A stretch of DNA of 64,000 bases, from NCBI GenBank assembly GCA_947628085.1, contig CANQYM010000007.1:1-64000 (forward strand). The letters are read 5' to 3'. The notes beneath the pieces were generated by a model that saw nothing but the letters and a program-made list of their open reading frames with translations, was not told where the DNA came from and searched no databases. A program made the translations under genes and the position numbers. Origin of the DNA: an uncultured Clostridia bacterium (GTDB taxonomy: Bacteria > Bacillota > Clostridia > TANB77 > CAG-508). Of the stretch, positions 26,217 through 33,937 are shown piece by piece (position 1 is the first letter of the stretch; the number at the start of each line of letters is the position of its first letter).

Positions 26217-27050
26217 ATGTTTAAAATAGGTTGTCATTTATCTGCATCTAAAGGATATCTAGATATGGCAAATGTTAGCGAAAAAATAGGAGCAAATACC
26301 TTTCAATTTTTTACTAGAAATCCTAGAGGCGGGCAAGCTAAAGATATAGATGAAAATGATGTAAAAGCATTTTTAGAAAAATCACAAGAAATTGGAATAG
26401 AAGTTATTTTAGCACATGCACCATATACATTAAATTGTGCTTCAAGCGATGAAAAAATTAGAAATTTTGCTAAAGAAACTATGAAAGATGATTTAATGAG
26501 AATGGAATATACTCCAAATAATTTATACAACTTTCATCCAGGAAGTCACGTTGGACAAGGCGCAGATGTAGGAATAAAATATATTATTGAAATTTTAAAT
26601 GAAGTATTAAAGGAAGACCAAACAACAACTGTTTTATTAGAAACTATGGCTGGAAAAGGTTCTGAAATAGGCAGAAACTTTGAAGAACTAAAACAGATTA
26701 TAGATGGAGTAAAACTAAAGAATAAACTTGGTGTTTGCTTAGATACTTGCCATGTAAATGATGCAGGATATGATATTGTAAATAATTTAGATGGTGTACT
26801 TGATGAATTTGATAGAATTATAGGACTTGACAAATTAAAAGCTATTCACATAAACGATAGTAAAAATCCACTTGGAGCACACAAAGATAGACATGAAAAA
26901 ATTGGAGAAGGCACAATTGGAATAGATGCTTTTGAGAGAATTATTAATCACGAAAAATTAAGAAACTTGCCATTTTTCTTAGAAACACCAAATGAATTAG
27001 ATGGATATGAAAAAGAAATAAAACTATTAAAAAATTTATATAAAAATTAA
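26217..27050 (+). CDS. nfo: Deoxyribonuclease IV (AP endonuclease)
   Basis: A 277-residue TIM-barrel endonuclease that cuts 5' of abasic sites in base-excision repair and uses three zinc ions. It begins [12 protein letters not shown]; the zinc ligands are visible in FHPGSH, in [13 protein letters not shown], in [12 protein letters not shown], in [23 protein letters not shown] and in the C-terminal ETPNE. All match endonuclease IV. AAGGAA precedes the ATG. It follows the KAP NTPase gene by 29 bp and may be cotranscribed with it. Confidence 0.95.
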   Translation: MFKIGCHLSASKGYLDMANVSEKIGANTFQFFTRNPRGGQAKDIDENDVKAFLEKSQEIGIEVILAHAPYTLNCASSDEKIRNFAKETMKDDLMRMEYTPNNLYNFHPGSHVGQGADVGIKYIIEILNEVLKEDQTTTVLLETMAGKGSEIGRNFEELKQIIDGVKLKNKLGVCLDTCHVNDAGYDIVNNLDGVLDEFDRIIGLDKLKAIHINDSKNPLGAHKDRHEKIGEGTIGIDAFERIINHEKLRNLPFFLETPNELDGYEKEIKLLKNLYKN

Positions 27051-27115
27051 TAAATTTTTAAGGTTAATTTAAGAATCATCGTATAAAATTATCTCATACT
27101 AAAGAGAAGGGAGAG

Positions 27116-27184
27116 ATGCGATGGTTCTTTAATTTTATGTACAAAAAGAAGAATAACAAAAAAATAAATAAAATCCCCAAATAA
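27116..27184 (+). CDS. Possible 22-codon basic peptide
   Basis: A short frame, too small for normal gene calls, that begins MRWFFNFMYKKK and is rich in Lys and Asn. AAGGGAG lies immediately before the ATG (spacing about 2 nt, rather short), a TATAAA-like -10 is near 27082, and a strong terminator begins within 10 nt after the stop. The peptide would be cationic with an aromatic N-terminus. No conservation data are available, so it may only be the leader of a small RNA ending at the terminator. Confidence 0.35.
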   Translation: MRWFFNFMYKKKNNKKINKIPK

Positions 27185-27188
27185 ATAA

Positions 27189-27229
27189 AAAAAGAAGATT
27201 CTTATTTAATAAGAATCTTCTTTTTTTTG
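27189..27229 (+). terminator. Strong terminator after the small frame and nfo
   Basis: A near-perfect palindrome (AAGAAGATTCTTATT with its complement) ends in eight T residues. It ends any transcript from the nfo or small-ORF region before the repeat array. Confidence 0.85.
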
Positions 27230-27260
27230 CTAAAGCTTAAATTTCCAAAATAAACTACTT

Positions 27261-27463
27261 AAATTTTAAAAATATATTTTTAAAATTCTTATAGTTATTA
27301 AATTTTAAAAATATATTTTTTAAAAAATTAAATTCTTATAGTTATTAAATTTTAAAAATATATTTTTTAAAAAATTAAATTCTTATAGTTATTAAATTTA
27401 AAAAATATATTTTTTAAAAAATTTAAATTCTTATAGCTATTAAATTTTAAAAATATATTTAAC
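27261..27463. repeat. AT-rich tandem array, about four units of 47-48 bp
   Basis: The marker TTCTTATAG occurs at 27286, 27333, 27380 and 27428 (spacing 47, 47, 48). Between markers the sequence is an A/T block that is itself close to palindromic around ATATAT. The first unit is shorter by about 8 bp and the fourth has a T-to-C change (TAGCTATT). The same TTCTTATAG begins the left arm of the adjacent structured element at 27495. No gene, cas gene or spacer diversity is present, so this is not a CRISPR array. Confidence 0.85.
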
Positions 27464-27494
27464 CTTATACTTTTTTTATATTTTATTTAAACAG

Positions 27495-27666
27495 TTCTTA
27501 TAGTACATATATATTATTTTTCTAAGTTACTTGTTGTCGCAATCTTTTTATTAAAAATCTTAAATTCAAAAAAATAATAATAAAGATTGCTCCAATCGCC
27601 CTTCGCTTACGCTTCGGTTGGTCGCTACGCGTAACTTTAAAAAATAATATATATGTACTATAAGAA
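27495..27666 (-). repeat. Structured dispersed element, copy 2 (reverse orientation)
   Basis: Arms 27495-27530 and 27631-27666 are complementary over 36 bp with two mismatches. Inside, an inner stem pairs GCAATCTTTTTATT (27539-27552) with the segment ending in AAAGATTGC at 27590. The block 27584-27633, read on the minus strand, matches the core of the copy at 1962-2010 except for two substitutions and one single-base indel. The arm sequences of the two copies are unrelated. With the tandem array and the pyrB promoter, this accounts for the 630-bp gap before pyrB. Confidence 0.8.
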
Positions 27667-27761
27667 TGTTATATATAAATATTATGAAAAACTATAAAAT
27701 TTATTATTTATAAACTCTATAAATTTATATAAAATACCAGAATTTAAATTCACAAAATATC

Positions 27762-27790
27762 TTTACAAATACATCTAAAATTGATAAAAT
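27762..27790 (+). promoter_or_regulatory. Sigma-A promoter of pyrB-pyrI
   Basis: TTTACA at 27762-27767 and TAAAAT at 27785-27790 with 17 bp between. AAAGGAG follows, with the pyrB ATG 27 nt after the -10 box, so there is no room for an attenuator. Confidence 0.6.
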
Positions 27791-27816
27791 ATGAAAAAAT
27801 TTAAAGGAGATAAAAA

Positions 27817-28731
27817 ATGAAGCATGTAATTGATATTAAGGATTTATCCGTTGAAGAAATCGATAGTTTGATTAAAGTAGCTAAAGACATTATCAATCAC
27901 AGAGAGAAATATTCTCATAAATGTGATGGTAAGAAATTAGCTACTTTATTTTTTGAGCCAAGTACTAGAACAAGATTAAGTTTTGAATCAGCAATGATGG
28001 AATTAGGAGGAAACGTAATAGGATTTTCAGAAGCCTCATCAAGTTCTGTTTCAAAAGGAGAAACAGTAGCAGATACAATAAGAGTTGTAGGATGTTATAG
28101 TGACATTATAGCAATGAGACATCCAAAAGAAGGAGCTCCTTATGTTGCATCAATGAAATCAGAAGTTCCAATTATAAATGCTGGAGATGGTGGGCATAAC
28201 CATCCAACACAAACTTTAACAGATTTACTAACAATAGAATGTGAAAAAGGAAGACTAGATAATTTAACAATAGGACTTTGTGGAGACTTAAAATTTGGTA
28301 GAACGGTTCATTCTTTAATAACAGCTATGTCAAGATATAAAAATATAAAATTTGTGCTTATTTCACCAGATGAATTAAAGCTTCCAGAGTATGTTAAAAA
28401 AGATATTTTGGAAAAAAATAATATAGAATATGTAGAAACAAAAAGCATGGATGAATATATGAAGGATTTAGACATCCTTTATATGACAAGAGTACAAAGA
28501 GAAAGATTCTTTAATGAAGAGGATTATTTACGTTTAAAAGATTACTATATTTTAAATAAAGCAAAATTAGAAAATGCTAAAAAAGATTTATGCATTTTGC
28601 ATCCATTACCAAGAGTTAATGAAATTTCAACAGATGTTGATGATGATCCAAGAGCTTGCTATTTTAAACAAGTAAGATACGGAAAATATATTAGAATGGC
28701 ATTAATTTTAAAATTATTGGAGGTAAAATAA
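27817..28731 (+). CDS. pyrB: Aspartate carbamoyltransferase, catalytic subunit
   Basis: A 304-residue enzyme that joins carbamoyl phosphate and aspartate. The carbamoyl-phosphate signature FFEPSTRTR is at residues 45-53, with S49, T50 and R51. [12 protein letters not shown] carries the lysine loop shared with the next subunit of the trimer, and HPLPRVNEI near the C-terminus is typical of ATCase. With PyrI downstream it should form the E. coli-like holoenzyme of catalytic trimers and regulatory dimers. Its stop codon overlaps the pyrI start by one base. Confidence 0.97.
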   Translation: MKHVIDIKDLSVEEIDSLIKVAKDIINHREKYSHKCDGKKLATLFFEPSTRTRLSFESAMMELGGNVIGFSEASSSSVSKGETVADTIRVVGCYSDIIAMRHPKEGAPYVASMKSEVPIINAGDGGHNHPTQTLTDLLTIECEKGRLDNLTIGLCGDLKFGRTVHSLITAMSRYKNIKFVLISPDELKLPEYVKKDILEKNNIEYVETKSMDEYMKDLDILYMTRVQRERFFNEEDYLRLKDYYILNKAKLENAKKDLCILHPLPRVNEISTDVDDDPRACYFKQVRYGKYIRMALILKLLEVK

Positions 28732-29156
28732 TGAATATAGATAGTATAACAAACGGATATGTAATAGATCACATTAAAGCAGGAAATGCAATGAAAATAT
28801 ATGAGCTTCTTAATTTAAATAAGTTAGATTGTCAAGTAGCAATTATAACAAATGCAAAAAGCCAAAAAACTGGAACAAAAGACATTATAAAAATAGATAA
28901 AGATATAGATATCGATTTTGAAACTTTAGGATTTTTAGACCATAACATTACTGTAAATATAGTAAAAGACAGCAAAATAATTGAAAAAAGAAAATTAGAC
29001 TTACCAGAAACTATTGTTAATGTTGCAAATTGCAATAATCCAAGATGTATAACTTCAATAGAAAAATATTTAGATCAAATTTTTGTTTTAACAGATAAAG
29101 AAAATGAAGTTTATAGATGTAAATATTGTGAAATGAGTTTAAAAAATAAAGAATAA
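28731..29156 (+). CDS. pyrI: Aspartate carbamoyltransferase, regulatory subunit
   Basis: A 141-residue allosteric subunit that binds CTP/ATP in its N-terminal domain and PyrB through a C-terminal zinc domain. The four zinc cysteines are C101, C106, C130 and C133 (CNNPRC and CKYC). The length is slightly below the E. coli protein. GGAGG lies inside the end of pyrB, 8 nt before the overlapping ATG, so translation is probably coupled. Its presence implies feedback inhibition by nucleotides, unlike the Bacillus enzyme that lacks PyrI. Confidence 0.95.
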   Translation: MNIDSITNGYVIDHIKAGNAMKIYELLNLNKLDCQVAIITNAKSQKTGTKDIIKIDKDIDIDFETLGFLDHNITVNIVKDSKIIEKRKLDLPETIVNVANCNNPRCITSIEKYLDQIFVLTDKENEVYRCKYCEMSLKNKE

Positions 29157-29190
29157 ATAATCATTGAAATTTTTATAATTTACAAAAAAA

Positions 29191-29220
29191 TGTATATTTT
29201 TTTCCTTTTTTGTCATACTA
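29191..29220 (+). promoter_or_regulatory. Forespore sigma-G/sigma-F-type promoter of spoVT
   Basis: TGTATA at 29191-29196 and CATACTA at 29214-29220 are separated by 17 bp and match the sigma-G/sigma-F consensus in both boxes. No good sigma-A promoter is seen there. In Bacillus spoVT is a sigma-G gene, so the context agrees. Confidence 0.75.
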
Positions 29221-29250
29221 AGAATATAAAAACAAAATAAGGAGGAATTT

Positions 29251-29805
29251 ATGAAAGCAACAGGAGTAGTAAGAAGAATAGATGATTTAGGTAGAGTGGT
29301 TATTCCAAAGGAAATTAGAAAAGTTCACAGAATAAAAGAAGGAGATCCACTTGAAATTTTTACAGATAAAGAAGGAGAAATTATATTAAAAAAATATTCT
29401 CCAATAGGTGAACTTACAGAATTTGCTTCAACTTATGCAGATACTATATCAAAAACAACAGGACACATTGCTTGTATTACGGATAAAGATACAGTTATTG
29501 CAGTTGCTGGTGGACCTAAAAAAGAATTTTTGGAAAAAAACTTAAGCAAAGAGCTAGAAGAAGTAATGGAAAATAAGGAAATTTTCAAAAGCAAAGAAAA
29601 TAATGAAATTGCTATACCTATAACTCAAAATGAGGGAAGAGAAAGAATTTATAATTCTCAAGTTATATATCCTATAATCACAGATGGTGATGTTGTTGGA
29701 AGTGTCATACTTCTTTCAAAAGAACCTAATCAAAAAATGGGAGATGCAGAAGATAAAGTTGCACAATCAGCAGCTGGATTTTTAGGAACTCATTTAGAAA
29801 TTTAA
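29251..29805 (+). CDS. spoVT: Stage V sporulation protein T (AbrB-type regulator)
   Basis: A 184-residue DNA-binding regulator. The N-terminal swapped-hairpin AbrB domain (MKATGVVRRIDDLGRVVIPK and on to about residue 50) is followed by a GAF-like domain of about 130 residues, the domain order and length of SpoVT and not of AbrB. In spore formers it tunes late forespore genes and germination traits. GGAGG precedes the ATG. A forespore-type promoter lies directly upstream and a terminator directly downstream, so it is a single-gene unit. Confidence 0.93.
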   Translation: MKATGVVRRIDDLGRVVIPKEIRKVHRIKEGDPLEIFTDKEGEIILKKYSPIGELTEFASTYADTISKTTGHIACITDKDTVIAVAGGPKKEFLEKNLSKELEEVMENKEIFKSKENNEIAIPITQNEGRERIYNSQVIYPIITDGDVVGSVILLSKEPNQKMGDAEDKVAQSAAGFLGTHLEI

Positions 29806-29812
29806 AATATTA

Positions 29813-29859
29813 AAATGAATCCAAACTATTAAATTTTAATAGAGAGGGTTCATTTTTTA
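29813..29859 (+). terminator. Terminator after spoVT
   Basis: AATGAATCC pairs with GGGTTCATT, and inside it CTATTAAA pairs with the TTTTAATAG stretch. A run of T follows. Confidence 0.75.
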
Positions 29860-30001
29860 TGTTTAATTACTAATTTATCCAAATAGATTTTGTATCTAAA
29901 ATGTATTATTAATGTAACATAAAATTTATAGTAAAAAATGTAAAAAAATGTTAGAATCAATAAAAAATGAGTGATAAATTCATTTTAGGGAGGACAAAAA
30001 T

Positions 30002-30505
30002 ATGGGAATTAATATAAAAGAACTTGAAGAATTAGCTGGAAATGGCGACGTAGGAGCTATTTTTGAACTTGGAAAAGCATATTTCGAGGGAAATGGAGTA
30101 GAAGCTAATTTTGAAAAAGCTAGAGGATATTTCGAAGTTGCAGCTGAAAGAGGTTCTCAAATTTCTAATTATTACTTAGGAAAAATGTATTATAATGGAA
30201 ATGGTGTAGCAACAAATCATTTAAAAGCAAAAGAATATTTTGAAAAATCAGCTTCAGCAGATAATGTATTTTCTGCATATTATTTAGGAAAATTATATTA
30301 CTGGGGAGATGGAGTTGAAAAAGATTATAACAAAGCAAATGAATACAAAAATTCAATATTAAATAAACCACTATATACAAACCAAAATGCAGGACTTCAA
30401 GAATTTTATAGTGTAACAGATTTTGAAGGATTAACAAAAGACTATGTAGATGAATTGCAAAATAAAGTTTTATCTGAATATAAAGGTCTATATGGAAAAG
30501 AGTAA
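30002..30505 (+). CDS. Sel1-repeat (TPR-like) protein
   Basis: A 167-residue soluble protein with three Sel1-like repeats of about 36 residues, each with the A..LG..Y..G.GV pattern: ELGKAYFEGNGVEANFEKA, YLGKMYYNGNGVATNHLKA and YLGKLYYWGDGVEKDYNKA. A short non-repeat C-terminal helix follows. Such repeats act as protein-binding scaffolds; the partner is unknown. No signal peptide is present, so it is probably cytoplasmic. GGGAGG precedes the ATG. It is monocistronic, between spoVT and alaS. Confidence 0.85.
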   Translation: MGINIKELEELAGNGDVGAIFELGKAYFEGNGVEANFEKARGYFEVAAERGSQISNYYLGKMYYNGNGVATNHLKAKEYFEKSASADNVFSAYYLGKLYYWGDGVEKDYNKANEYKNSILNKPLYTNQNAGLQEFYSVTDFEGLTKDYVDELQNKVLSEYKGLYGKE

Positions 30506-30519
30506 AACAAAAAGATATA

Positions 30520-30556
30520 AAAGATTTGAATTTAAAAAATTCAAATCTTTTTTTGG
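30520..30556 (+). terminator. Terminator after the Sel1 gene
   Basis: A 14-bp stem AAAGATTTGAATTT (30520-30533) pairs with 30537-30550 and is followed by T residues. Confidence 0.85.
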
Positions 30557-30596
30557 TTTTAAAACATTTTATAATATTTTTTATTTACATAAATAC

Positions 30597-30625
30597 TTGA
30601 AAAATATAGTAGTTTGTAATATAAT
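30597..30625 (+). promoter_or_regulatory. Sigma-A promoter of alaS
   Basis: TTGAAA at 30597-30602 and TATAAT at 30620-30625 with 17 bp between. The short leader contains no T-box, in contrast to valS and glyS. Confidence 0.7.
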
Positions 30626-30662
30626 CTATGAAGTTATTTAAGAGAAATAAGAGGAGAAAATT

Positions 30663-32414
30663 ATGAAAGCAATAGAGATTAGAAACAAGTATTTAAATTT
30701 TTTCAAAAATCATGGTCACAGTATTATACCTTCAGCACCAGTAATACCAGAAAATGATCCTTCTGTTTTATTTACTACAGCTGGAATGCAACCATTAGTA
30801 CCATATCTTTTAGGACAAAAACACCCAGCTGGAACAAGATTAACAGATTATCAAAAATGTGTTAGAACTGTTGATATAGATGAAGTTGGTGACAATCGTC
30901 ATTTAACTTATTTTGAAATGCTTGGAAATTGGTCTTTAGGAGATTATTTTAAAGAAGAATCAATAGCTATGAGCTATGAATTTTTAACAAAAGAATTAGA
31001 AATTCCAGCTGAAAAAATATCTGTTACATGTTTTGCAGGAGATGAAGACTGTGCAAGAGATGAAGTTGCTTATTCTGCATGGAAAAAAGCAGGAATTCCA
31101 GATGAAAGAATTTATTTCTTTGGTAAAGATGATAACTGGTGGATAGCAGGAGAAGAAGGACCTTGCGGACCAGATACAGAAATGTTTTATGATACAGGAA
31201 AACCAAAATGTTCTCCAGAATGTAATCCATCTTGTGATTGCGGAAAATATGTAGAAATTTGGAATAATGTTTTTATGGAATTCTATAAAGATAAAAATGG
31301 TTATTCAAAACTTGCTAAACAAAATGTTGATACAGGGCTTGGACTTGAAAGAATGACAATGCTTTTACAAGGTAAAGAAACTCCTTTTGAAATAGAATTA
31401 TTCTCACCAGTTATGGATGAATTAGTAAAATTACAAAAGGTTGACAACATTCAAAGTAGAAGAATAGTTGCTGAACATTTACGTTCTAGCATTATGATTA
31501 TAAATGATGGTGGAAGACCAAGTAATGTAGATAGAGGATATATTTTAAGAAGATTACTTCGTAGAATGACAAGACACTTAAATAAACTAGAAATAGATTT
31601 AGAAAAATTAGGAGAAATAATTGATATATCAATAGATGCATTAAGAGAGTTATATCCAGAATTATTAGAAAATAGAGAAACTATAAAAAGTGTAATAATC
31701 GAAGAAAAAAATAAATTTATTAAAACTCTTCAAAATGGAGAAAGAGAGTTTGAAAAACTTGCAACTAGAACAAAAAATAGTGGTAAAAAAGTTCTAGAAA
31801 CAGAAGCCGTATTTAATCTATATGAAACTTATGGATTTCCACCAGAAATGACAGAAGAGCTTGCTAAAGAAGAGGGATTAGAAGTTGATATGTCTGATTA
31901 TCAAAGACTATTTAAAGAACATCAAGAAAAATCAAGATTAGGAAGTGAGCAAAAATTTAAAGGTGGTTTAGCTTCAACAGGTGAAATAGAAACTAAATAT
32001 CATACAGCAACACATCTTTTAAATGCAGCTTTAAAAGTAGTTTTAGGATCTCATGTTCATCAAAAAGGAAGTAATATAACAGCAGAAAGAATGAGATTTG
32101 ACTTTTCTCATGGAGCCAAAATGACAGATGAAGAAAAACAAAAAGTGGAAGATTTAGTTAATGAATACATTTCTAGAGACATTAAAGTTGAAAGAATGGA
32201 AATGAAAAAAGAAGAAGCATTAGCTATGGGAGCAGAAGCTATGTTCCTAGACAAATATGGTGATGTTGTTACAGTATATAAAATAGGAGATGTATCTTTA
32301 GAACTTTGTGGTGGACCACACGTTGAAAGCACTGGAAAACTAGGACATTTCAAAATTAAAAAAGAAGAAGCATCATCTTCTGGGGTAAGAAGAATTAAAG
32401 CAATTTTAGAATAA
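30663..32414 (+). CDS. alaS: Alanyl-tRNA synthetase, short form lacking the C-terminal domain
   Basis: A 583-residue class II synthetase, against about 870 for most bacterial AlaRS. The aminoacylation core is complete (NRHLTYFEMLGNWS, GPCGPDTEMFYD, VDTGLGLERM, RRLLRRM). The editing domain has its metal ligands in HTATHLL and LCGGPH. The protein ends just after the editing domain at VRRIKAILE; the oligomerisation/DHHA1 C-Ala domain is missing. DNA after the stop is ordinary AT-rich spacer with no decayed continuation, so the shortness looks native. An insert with a Cys-rich loop (CSPECNPSCDC) is present near residue 182. GAGGAG precedes the ATG. Confidence 0.92.
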   Translation: MKAIEIRNKYLNFFKNHGHSIIPSAPVIPENDPSVLFTTAGMQPLVPYLLGQKHPAGTRLTDYQKCVRTVDIDEVGDNRHLTYFEMLGNWSLGDYFKEESIAMSYEFLTKELEIPAEKISVTCFAGDEDCARDEVAYSAWKKAGIPDERIYFFGKDDNWWIAGEEGPCGPDTEMFYDTGKPKCSPECNPSCDCGKYVEIWNNVFMEFYKDKNGYSKLAKQNVDTGLGLERMTMLLQGKETPFEIELFSPVMDELVKLQKVDNIQSRRIVAEHLRSSIMIINDGGRPSNVDRGYILRRLLRRMTRHLNKLEIDLEKLGEIIDISIDALRELYPELLENRETIKSVIIEEKNKFIKTLQNGEREFEKLATRTKNSGKKVLETEAVFNLYETYGFPPEMTEELAKEEGLEVDMSDYQRLFKEHQEKSRLGSEQKFKGGLASTGEIETKYHTATHLLNAALKVVLGSHVHQKGSNITAERMRFDFSHGAKMTDEEKQKVEDLVNEYISRDIKVERMEMKKEEALAMGAEAMFLDKYGDVVTVYKIGDVSLELCGGPHVESTGKLGHFKIKKEEASSSGVRRIKAILE

Positions 32415-32527
32415 GAAATATTTTCTTAAAATTTAAAAAATTTCTTAAAATTTTTAAAAAAAATGTCAATATATTATAAAATATGTTATAATTAATATAT
32501 AGGTATATATAGTAAGGAGATAAAAAT

Positions 32528-33244
32528 ATGTTAAATAGTAAGTATAGTAATATTTTAACAATGGTTTTGGTAGTCCTTATAGTTGGAATAATAGGCATAT
32601 TAGGTTATTTTGGATATGATTTGCTTAATTCAAAAAAAGTAAATTCTGATGCACAGGATACTCTAGAAGAATTTCAAAGAGCTATTGAAAGAGAAACTGT
32701 TGCAGATACAGATGATAATAGCAATACATTAGAAAATGTTACAAATCCACTAGATTTATTAGGAGAAAGAGAGCCACAAGAAAAAGAAGAAGAGACTGAA
32801 CCAGAAAAAGTTTATATGGAAGGATATGAAGTTAAAGGAAGAATACAAATACCAAGAACAAAAGTAGATTATCCTATTCTAGAAACAGTTACAAAGAAAA
32901 CTTTGGAAATAGCAGTAGGTATAGCTTATACCACAGCTGAAAATGATAAATATCCATTAAATGAACCAGGAAATACAGTAATTTATGGACATAACTTTAG
33001 AAATGGTTTATTCTTCTCAGATAATAAAAAACTACAAAATGGAGATAAAGTTTTAATAACAGATGTACAAAACAGAACAACTACATATATCATTTATAAC
33101 ATATATCAAACGGATGCAAATGATGCAAGTTTCTTTACTAGAGATACAGAAGGAAGAAGAGAAATATCATTGCAAACTTGTACAGATGATAGCAAGGCAA
33201 GAATAATTATATGGGCTGCAGAAGAAGGAACTGTACAACCATAA
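32528..33244 (+). CDS. Sortase (membrane-anchored transpeptidase)
   Basis: A 238-residue sortase with an N-terminal signal anchor (residues 11-33), an acidic Glu-rich linker (about 45-95) and the catalytic domain. The triad is visible as H155 in YGHNFRNG, C218 in LQTCTDDS and R225 in KARIIIW. The class is unclear (B- or D-like by the TCTDD segment). Its likely role is to anchor surface proteins to peptidoglycan, but no LPXTG-type substrate is encoded in the window. A strong terminator follows. A TATAAT (32487-32492) with TG upstream probably serves as the promoter. Confidence 0.88.
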   Translation: MLNSKYSNILTMVLVVLIVGIIGILGYFGYDLLNSKKVNSDAQDTLEEFQRAIERETVADTDDNSNTLENVTNPLDLLGEREPQEKEEETEPEKVYMEGYEVKGRIQIPRTKVDYPILETVTKKTLEIAVGIAYTTAENDKYPLNEPGNTVIYGHNFRNGLFFSDNKKLQNGDKVLITDVQNRTTTYIIYNIYQTDANDASFFTRDTEGRREISLQTCTDDSKARIIIWAAEEGTVQP

Positions 33245-33256
33245 AAAATAGATTTT

Positions 33257-33290
33257 AAAGAGTTCAAAGAAATTTGAACTCTTTTTTTGT
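33257..33290 (+). terminator. Terminator after the sortase gene
   Basis: AGAGTTCAAA and TTTGAACTCT form a 10-bp stem followed by seven T. Confidence 0.88.
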
Positions 33291-33415
33291 ATTTATTAGC
33301 TTAGTAATATAAAGAATTATAGATAACCTATCAAAAAAATGATAGAATTGATGCAACTAATTTAAACGTCCAAAATATCTAATAAGTATACTGATGAAAA
33401 TATGGAGGTATAGTT

Positions 33416-33937
33416 TTGGAAGAACTCGTAGAAAAAGCCAAAAAGAATGATGAAGAAGCATTTAATAAACTTATAATACTAGTGCAAGAAGAAATGTATT
33501 TGATAGCAAAAAGCAAATTAAAAAACGAAGATGATGTAGCAGATGCAATTCAAGAAGCAATTTTATTGTGCTATAAAAATGTAAGAAAATTAAGAGATAA
33601 CAAATTTTTTAAAACTTGGCTAATAAAAATTTTAATAAATGAATGTAATAAAATTTATAAAAAGCGAAAGAAAAACCATGTATCTTATGAAGAAGAAAAT
33701 ATAGAAAATTACCTAAAAGTAGAAGAAACTAACTTTCAAAATATTGGTTTTGATATTTTAATAAGAAATTTAAGAGATGATGAAAAATTAATACTAAGCT
33801 TATATTACTATTCGGAATACTCTACCAAAGAAATCAGTAAGATTTTAAAAATAAAAGAATCTACAATAAAAAGTAAAATATTTAGAGCAAGAGAAAAACT
33901 TAAAAATCAGTATAAGGAAGGAGGTTATTATGAATAA
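33416..33937 (+). CDS. ECF-type RNA polymerase sigma factor
   Basis: A 173-residue sigma factor with only regions 2 and 4. Region 2 spans about residues 10-80 (DVADAIQEAILLCYKNVRKLR), then a short basic linker, then region 4 with YSTKEISKILKIKESTIKSKIFRAREKL as the -35-binding helix-turn-helix. It begins at TTG with GGAGGT 7 nt upstream. The gene overlaps by 8 nt the DUF4179 protein, its probable anti-sigma factor. Genes downstream to 36124, and possibly blaIR, may be targets; the promoter sequence it reads is not evident. Confidence 0.9.
   Translation: MEELVEKAKKNDEEAFNKLIILVQEEMYLIAKSKLKNEDDVADAIQEAILLCYKNVRKLRDNKFFKTWLIKILINECNKIYKKRKKNHVSYEEENIENYLKVEETNFQNIGFDILIRNLRDDEKLILSLYYYSEYSTKEISKILKIKESTIKSKIFRAREKLKNQYKEGGYYE

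Noticed and set aside
27261..27463. CRISPR array
   Set aside because: The whole 47-48 bp unit is repeated with no variable spacers, and no cas genes are in the window.
30450..30641. 63-codon plus frame after the Sel1 gene
   Set aside because: It overlaps the Sel1 stop, the terminator and the alaS promoter and has no ribosome binding site.
33354..33370. ECF-type autoregulatory promoter before the first sigma gene
   Set aside because: A CGTC is present at 33367, but no AAC-type -35 lies 16-17 bp upstream, so the match is not convincing.
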